Source: Aquilaria yunnanensis (taxonomy: Eukaryota; Streptophyta; Magnoliopsida; Malvales; Thymelaeaceae). Taken from it: 64,000 bases of DNA. Shown in pieces: positions 56,987 through 64,000 of this stretch. The stretch lies in NCBI GenBank assembly GCA_039654915.1, contig CM077599.1, positions 27,527,501-27,591,500 of the forward strand. Reading direction: 5' to 3'. The position numbers were made by a program, and so were the translations under genes. Positions within the stretch are counted from its first letter, which is position 1, and each line of letters begins with the position of its first letter. The notes below the pieces were generated by a model. The model ran no database searches. It had not been told where the DNA came from and saw nothing but the letters and a program-made list of their open reading frames with translations.

Positions 56987-59824
56987 TCAGCTGGCCACGT
57001 CAAAAGATGGGTCCAGTGGATAGCTCCCCAGCACCCGGAAATATGCGGCAACTTCCTGCAAAGAAGGCATATAACTTGAACCTCTTAGTGATAATGAAAT
57101 CCTGTAAGAATGACTTCAACTGTATGAGAGGAGAAGCATACATTCAGATGTCTCAAGGCATTCTGCGCGTTCTGGTCAGCCATTGATGCTTCAAAATCCA
57201 CATAGAAAAGGTAATCGAAGGGTCTGCCAAGAGAGAGGAGGAACAAAAATGAGAAAATATGCAAGTATGTTGAGAACAGCAATGAAGTTTCTGCTAATTT
57301 ATAAAATATGATCGCCAAGTTGAAACATATTCAAACATGCTATTTGCTGAAGTTTACATTTGGGACACAGTATCATCAGTCAATCTCAGTGGTTGGCTCT
57401 TCAAAGGACGACTTTCAATCTGTTTAAAGGAGATCGAACAGACACCATGAGTCAGACTGAAACAACATACTGAGAGTTACACACATAAAGTCCAGCTGAA
57501 AGACATCACCTTTAAGAGATTGATATCCCGCAAGGCAAAAACAGCAAGTGCTTTAAAAAGCATACCAGGACCCTCCTCTAACGCGAACACTATACTTGTC
57601 TGGAAGCAAGCATATTCACATGCATAAAGGAGATAGGAAGGGAAAAAAAATGTGGTAAAAACAACATTTCAAGCATTCATTAACTGAAAGCACAACTACA
57701 AGAACTTCATATCATTAAGTTTAACCTTGAACGGCTTATCAACGCCAGGAATAATGGGGTCTCTTGCCAGCATCATAAACCGAGTTAAGTTGAGGGGTAC
57801 ATCCTGTCAAGAGGCAAGGACACAAGAATTGAATTTCTAACAAGTGCCTAAAAGACAAATAAAAATAACTCGACAAGAAACACATTCCAAAAGAAACCTG
57901 AATATCTTTGGCAAGTATGTTCAAGCCATATATATTCGCAGCAGAAGAGCTAGCAACTGCACCAGTGTCCCTTAAATTGTTGAGAGCAACATACTGCAGA
58001 TATTATGATACAAAATGACAACATTAACAATAAACAACAAAATAATAACATCAGCAACATACCCATTCTCTTCCTCTTTGTTATCACAACCCAAAAAGAA
58101 TTCTCACCTGTGCAGCTCCTGCAGTATCGTTCACTGCTTCTTTGACCAACCCCAACTTTGTCAAAGTGTTTTCACACTGAGAAAGAGCCTGAAACATGGC
58201 CAATCGTATATAATTACATAATCATGGCAAGAGAACCTACTTCGATAAACATTTCTTAACACACCTGAGGATGGCTAAGAACCCTATTCAAGTCTTCAAT
58301 CTTAACACCATGATTGGCAAGTAAGCAATGGCGGACTGGAAGCTTTACTTCCCCAACAATATGCAAACTGTGACGAAGCAGCAGGTCATAATTTCTATGG
58401 ATACTACCCCCTAAAGTATTCTCAAGGGGTAAAACTGCTCTGTCCACAATCCATCTCTCCACTGCCTATAGGAAAATAATGTTACTCTCCAAACCAGATA
58501 GTCTGCTATCAACAAGAGAGGAAAAGAAAAATAAACAAGTTTCCCAGTATAGTGTGCGTAGTTCTAGATCATTTTAACAGGGTTAATTCTAGCTCATTAA
58601 CGGAATTAGGCATGCATGCTATCCATTGTTACAAACACAGATACAGGTCCACACATGCCCAACTGAATCAGGCAAATGGAAAAAATAAAAAGAAAAATTA
58701 AATGTTTTAAAACAATCAACACTAGTTCATTTCTCTATAGGTGAAACAGAGATGTAAAACCAAGCAAAATAGCAACAGACTGGAGTCTGACCAAGAAAAT
58801 TTAACTTCTTGGTGAATTTCATAGTTCGACACTGAAATTCAATAGGCAGACCCTTTCTGGAAACATCAACAACATGCTATGTCGAATCCTAATTGGCATT
58901 ATGAATAATAAATAAGCATACAAGGTATGGCATGTAGAATTGCGGGTCATTGAAAAACAAAACCGTCATCCGTACAGGCTCACTCCATAGCCAGACTGGA
59001 GTTTCGCACAATTCAGAAATGGACTTAAACATGTTAACAAGCATACTTGACTTACAATCAACATGAGAAGAACTGATAACAAAGAGTACTGAAGCCAGAG
59101 CAATAGTTTCTCTCAACAAAACAGAGTTGAATGTTGAATGAAAAGGGGAACTTAAGAAAAAGGTTCGACCATTCACCTCAAAAGCGTCATCAAATTGCTC
59201 AAAGGGCACAGCTTCACAGTTGGGATACGCTTTCTCCGCAGCTAACTCACTGTAAGCCCCTTGAAATCCCTTATAAACCCAACAAACTAATCGATCAATA
59301 CAGTGCACACTGAAAAGGTGAAACAAATTATAAAGAACAACAGGTTCTTCAACCGATCGTTTGCAGATACGTAGAAATACCTGGTACGCGACCCGGAGAG
59401 GAGACCCACCAGACGCTAGCGATTTGGAAAGCTGGCTGGAAGACAGTGGCCCTGCAAAACCAACATCACACCCTCATAGGGATCCTCCACTCGATGTATG
59501 AAAAGATGAAGAACAAGAGTTAAAGACGGGTTTTAAACTGCGAATCAGCGGCGAATCCTTAATGGCGTCTTCTTGCGGCGAATCGTCGAGAACCATACGC
59601 AACCCAAGAGCGCCGGCGTTGTTGTTGTCGCCACCGGTGGGATTTTCATTGTCCTGCCCAGCTATCCCTCCAAAAAGAGACGCGTTGATCCGGACAGAAC
59701 GGCATCTAGTGGATAAATTTCGGCACGTCACAGTCGGCGCCGCTCTGAGATTCGACGGTGATGAATCGCCGGTGATTTTTCCGGCTATTGGGGTTATCGG
59801 GCAACGAGCGATCGACGCCACCAT
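56987..59824 (-). CDS. ADT2: Arogenate/prephenate dehydratase, ADT2 type, plastidial, about 402 aa, 11 exons
   Basis: ADT makes phenylalanine from arogenate (some also accept prephenate) in plastids. Exons from the start, all in phase: 59539-59824, 59381-59451, 59177-59269, 58265-58465, 58108-58188, 57898-57993, 57726-57803, 57510-57599, 57358-57419, 57142-57223, 56987-57055 (1,209 nt). The N-terminus is Ser/Arg-rich, as for a transit peptide. The catalytic part has [40 protein letters not shown] and the TRF motif (about 283-285). The ACT regulatory domain has [22 protein letters not shown] (334-337) and [15 protein letters not shown]. An intron-rich structure and [14 protein letters not shown] favour ADT2 over the intronless ADT3-6. 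The exon 1 donor (ATTCGCA/GTTTAA) is chosen for phase and is weak. The stretch before TRF (DVPLNL) departs from the usual DDxxNV. Confidence 0.92.
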
Positions 59825-62800
59825 CGATGAGTTAGCTTAGGTCGGCGGTTGGGAAAGAGAAGAATAGCTAATTGTCAAACAGCGGCCAGGTCGAGGAAGC
59901 TGAACAGAAAAACCTTTTCCTGCAAGGAACAGCAAATGGCAGAAATCTTCTAAGAGGTGGAAGTATTGTGTTCTGTGATCTTTGCTGTTTCCGTTGGTAA
60001 ACACCGCTTGAACCCTCAAACTATTACTAAATATCCATTTAAATCTCCTTCTAATAGAAAGAGCAAAGAAGGCCATCACAATGAGGCATTTTTTCCTTAA
60101 ACCTTACAAGATTCCTCAACACTCTGGAAAAATGATCTTTAAGTTTGAATAATTTCTAATATCTTTCTCGAATGTTTCACAAAAAATAATTTAGAATTCT
60201 TCAATTACACTCTGTAGACACTATTTCCTAGTGTTCTTAAACCACATCAAAATTAACCAGTAACTTCTTTTCTTATCATATAATTATTTCAATTCAACGC
60301 CCTCACATAAAATGCATTGACTCTAATTTAAATCTATAAATTAATCTCAGGAATTATTATGAAAATTTTTTGTTTGAAACATATTTTATACTTAGAAGTA
60401 TTTTTATAAGTGTATAAGGAATTGTATTACAGTTTAAAGAGTATGGGATCACTTACGTATTTTTCAAAATGTGAAGAATGTCGAGTTATATTACATTTTA
60501 ATTTGTCTGAACAAGCAATTATATTAGCTCAGGACTAGTCGCAAAACTAGTCAAACTCTAAGAACCCTAAACCAAATCATCTCATCATTTCAGTCGCTTT
60601 TGTTATGGCTAACCTTCTAATTATTACTACTATATTTTAAAACCCATAAAATGGTGCATTGTTCAAGTCACTATTACAGTATTGTTCTTTACTTTGCTTT
60701 TTCTCAGATGAAATTGACTTTATTCAAGTTCAGCCCCATTTTTCATGAGATGATAGCCCTCCCGAGGGTATGGGTTGCTATTTCCTAGTTTCAGTCTGTT
60801 TCATATTTTATTTTGGTTAAAATATGTTTTAAATCCCTAAATTTTTATTCTTTCTCAGTTTAGCCTCTAAGTTGAATCCAAACGGCATTTTGTTCTCTGA
60901 ACTTGATAAGTACTTAGTTTGAGTTTTTGTCATTTGCTCTTTTAGTCCGAATTTTTTTTTTTTTTATGTAGTATCTTCTAAAAAATATTAGTGGTCACCA
61001 TGACATGTTTATTTTTTAGCTAAACAATTTGTATTTTTTATTTTTACCTATATTAAGACAATTATTAAGTCTTTAATTCCTAAGGTTTTTCCATTTTCTC
61101 TCTTTGTGTCCAAACTTTTTGGCCAATTTTTTAATTTTTTGTTCTTCTAATCTTTATTAAGTTAACGGTTAGGCCGTAAATTAATTAATATAAATTAAAT
61201 AAACTTTTGTGTTTTGGTCATGTCCTTTCATTGTTGATGATTGAGTTTTGTAGCATGAATTATTTACTTGAAAAGTTCTATTGTTTAATAAAGCAATTTA
61301 GTTCATAATTGTTAAAATTGAAAGTGAATTTTTCTAAATAAATTTTTCATCAATGTTAAAAATTGGAATTTGAACTAATACGAGATGAAATTTTTTAGAG
61401 AATAATTTTTCAATGAAAAAAAAGTATTCATCATTCGAAACACATATAGTGTTATGTTTCGATTGTAATTAAGCATTTTAATGAGAAAAATATAACATAA
61501 AAACAACTTATCTCAAATTTAAAATAAAGCAAAATTTTGGACATTCATTAGTTGGTATTTACTAATGTGCTTGATTTTGTTTATTAAAGAAAAAAAAAAG
61601 TGATTAAAGAAGTATTTTTTTGTTTTGCCTAACGTCTATATTAAATTACTATACCGTACAAATACTGATGGGTGGTTTGACTACTAGGCACCTAGGAGAA
61701 TATTCTCATGTCAAATTCAATTATGTAATTCTTTGTGATAAGTATTACTATTTGTGGCTATGGTTATGATTTATCTTTACTTGGGTATTGCTATGGTGAT
61801 ACTCTTATTTTCTTTTTGGTTTTGGTGTTAGACTTATAAAGATCATGGTTCTTTTGTTTTGGTTCTTGATGTACGTCATTTGAAGATTTTAGATAGATGA
61901 AGATTAACCATTAAAAAAGTTTAATTATTAGTTTTGCCTACATGTTCAACTCCTGTAGATTCTATCCCCTGTAGCTGTACATCAAGCAGAAAGCTTGCAT
62001 GGGCAAAGCTTATGGTTTCCTACAACATTTATTATTACTCAATGACCTGTATATGTTGAATTCATGCATAACAAAAAATACATATAAATTAATGCATATT
62101 ACATATACATGATACATTGCAATAAACTTTTTTCCAATTAATGTATGTCTTCTAGGTACTTTCAAACTGTATAAATGAATAATCACGTTTGTTGCTTATT
62201 CGATTCATGGCCTACTAATACTAGGTCCTATTGTTTTATAGGGATTTTATGCTGACAGTTTGCCTGAAATTTTAGAATGTGACTGATGGTGATTAAATTG
62301 TTTTGAAAAAAAAAATCAGTTATTTTTTATTATTTTATTTTAAATTTGGGATGGAACAAAAATTATTTAAAAATGAATTCATTTTTAAAAAGCATCGCTT
62401 TAGTGATTGTAAGGAAGAAAGACAGCTTCTGAATATAGAAAAGTAGTCAAAATTGAATTAATCACTTCTTATTCGTTTTTTCTTCTATTTTAGCATATAA
62501 ACTTTCAAAATACACATAATTGAGATCTTGAAAGCTTTATTTTGGTTGTTCATTCACCTAAAAACATCCAAATATGAGCTGATTAGACCCTAAACCTGTA
62601 ACATGAAGATTAGGACTTATGATGCATGCTTAGTTACACTTGAGATGCTAATAGACTTTGTTCAAATGACGCAGCACAAGATTTTTTTTCTTCTCGTTTC
62701 CATATGTCACCTTTATTTGTTTATTTATTTTTCACTCTGATTAATACACGGGACACCTTCCAATGAAAAAAAACCAATTTTTATATTGGTGAAGGTGATA

Positions 62801-64000
62801 CTTGCACAATTAAACCCTAAAAATCCTCAATTAGAGCCTAAATAAGCGCAAGTAGGGCCAAGAGGGAACTGAAGCCCAATAAGAGCACTTGAAACTCTAA
62901 CAAGGCCCAAGAAGGCAAACCAACCTCGATGGGCTCATAAACATATTTTAGGATGGCTGGCTCCTACATCCATGATTTTGCCGTCAGGAAGATTAATCCA
63001 GGTGCCAAAAATATGTGTTTTTATAATCCATATTTAATATCTAATTTAACATTAAATCAAAAATAAAATGGTGCATCTAAAATAAAATAATAAGGAGAGG
63101 GGCCCGGCCGTAACTTGGGGCTCCCCCACTAAAAAACGTGTAAACGGGGGTTTGGAAGAAGGTGGGTCTGAACGTCAGATTAATCAGTGGGTTTGGGTGA
63201 GGTGCGTGCATGGCCATAGAGACGGAACACGTTCATCACGTTTGCTAGCTACTTGGGTCTTACGTTACACAACAGAACAAAAAACAAAACAAAACAAAAC
63301 AAAAACTTGTTTAACTCATAACAGAAAACAATAAAGAAAGGTGTGGAATATATATAACGGATGTTTGTTGCAGATTATAACAAAAATGCGCCTGGACGGC
63401 GTTTCTTTGTCTGTCTCGCAGCAAGAGAGGGGGGGGGGGGGGTGGTCTCATGTGTGAAAAGAAATTAAAAATTCATGTCCTTATCCTGGAAAAAAACCCC
63501 GCCAAAGACAAAAAAGAAGCCGTTACCAACCAATAATCATGAAGATGGGGGACGATGATGATGATGGTGATGGTGATGGTGATGATGAACTCATCTCCAT
63601 CAACGTGACCTCACCACCCTCCACTTCCTCTCATGTCTCGCGTGACCCAGGCCCCGGCTCCCATCATTTTTCTCAATTTATCCCCTCGTGTCTAATTATT
63701 CAGCTCTAAACTAATTTAGGTGTATTAATTAAAGTTATATAATATTTATGGAGATCGAAATTTGATATTTTTGGTGATATTGTTAACATATAAAAGTAAA
63801 GCATTCAAATCAAAGAAGGAACAAAGTGTCTATATATAAACACGTCGTCGAATTTGATGACTTACGTCCACACATGTATGTGAAGAAGACAAAAAGAAAA
63901 AATAATTAAAAATATTACCACATACTTCCCATGAAAAAATTCTTCTTAGTAGGGGGTCATGGCAAATCCGAGAGGACATGATTACACTCAATAAGATTAA
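59825..64000. other. Upstream of ADT2-like gene and AT-rich intergenic, no gene seen
   Basis: The first few hundred bases are the presumed ADT promoter and 5' UTR. The remainder (60100-63000) is AT-rich, without coding or repeat structure that I can define. Around 63282-63303 is an (AAAAC)n tract, at 63429-63442 a G-run, and at 63553-63590 a GAT/GGT microsatellite. The frame at 63152-63334 has no family features. Confidence 0.45.
63551..63590. repeat. GAT/GGT trinucleotide microsatellite
   Basis: The run GATGATGATGATGGTGATGG continues for about 12-13 triplets in total. It could encode Asp/Gly or Ser/Pro runs but lies in no credible reading frame. Confidence 0.8.

Noticed and set aside
1..64000. 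CRISPR arrays, operons, ribosome-binding sites and bacterial terminators
   Set aside because: The window is plant nuclear DNA. The tandem repeats seen are microsatellites or segmental duplications, without regular unique spacers.
1..64000. tRNA, rRNA and snRNA genes
   Set aside because: I saw no cloverleaf with A and B boxes and no conserved rRNA stretch, but a covariance-model scan was not possible, so small RNA genes cannot be excluded.

Overview
This window is nuclear DNA of a flowering plant, most likely a eudicot. It is AT-rich, its genes are cut by GT-AG introns, and every recognisable product is a plant protein family. The species cannot be named from the sequence. Gene models were assembled by hand from reading frames, splice sites and exon phases. 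No alignment or expression data were available.

Layout. At 598-2806 (minus) lies a small multi-exon gene of unknown function. From about 2.9 to 17 kb there are no confident genes, only transposon remains: a MULE-like element (6303-7690), a probable solo LTR (8304-10669), two hAT-like elements (11991-12700 and 15193-15610) and three related fold-back elements. At 17173-20480 (plus) is an intact NPGR2-type calmodulin-binding TPR gene. Convergent with it, at 23479-32127 (minus), is an intact 18-exon gene for vacuolar H+-ATPase subunit a, VHA-a1 type. A MULE-like element with a 9-bp duplication sits 263 bp upstream of its start. A 1-kb hAT-like element follows at 33902-34932.

The most striking feature is a 14.3-kb Helitron with both ends visible (36329-50602). 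It starts TCTCTAC and ends with a 10-bp hairpin followed by CTAG, between an A and a T. In order it carries exon-like tandem repeats, a small gene resembling a double-stranded-RNA-binding domain with a coiled coil, an F-box At1g67623/At2g35280-like gene, a decayed Rep/helicase and a decayed RPA1-like gene. The HUH and two-tyrosine Rep motifs survive, but the helicase has several stops, frameshifts and a Walker B Glu-to-Lys change, so this copy is not autonomous now.

The Helitron ends about 950 bp upstream of the start of an intact DEN1-type NEDD8 protease gene (51556-52242, plus). Beyond it are a hAT-like repeat (53176-53779) and a 2.06-kb near-palindrome (54358-56421). Next comes an intact 11-exon arogenate/prephenate dehydratase gene, ADT2 type (56987-59824, minus). 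The last 4 kb hold no gene that I can see. The host genes (pollen TPR protein, V-ATPase, NEDD8 protease, phenylalanine synthesis) are unrelated housekeeping loci, not an operon or pathway cluster.
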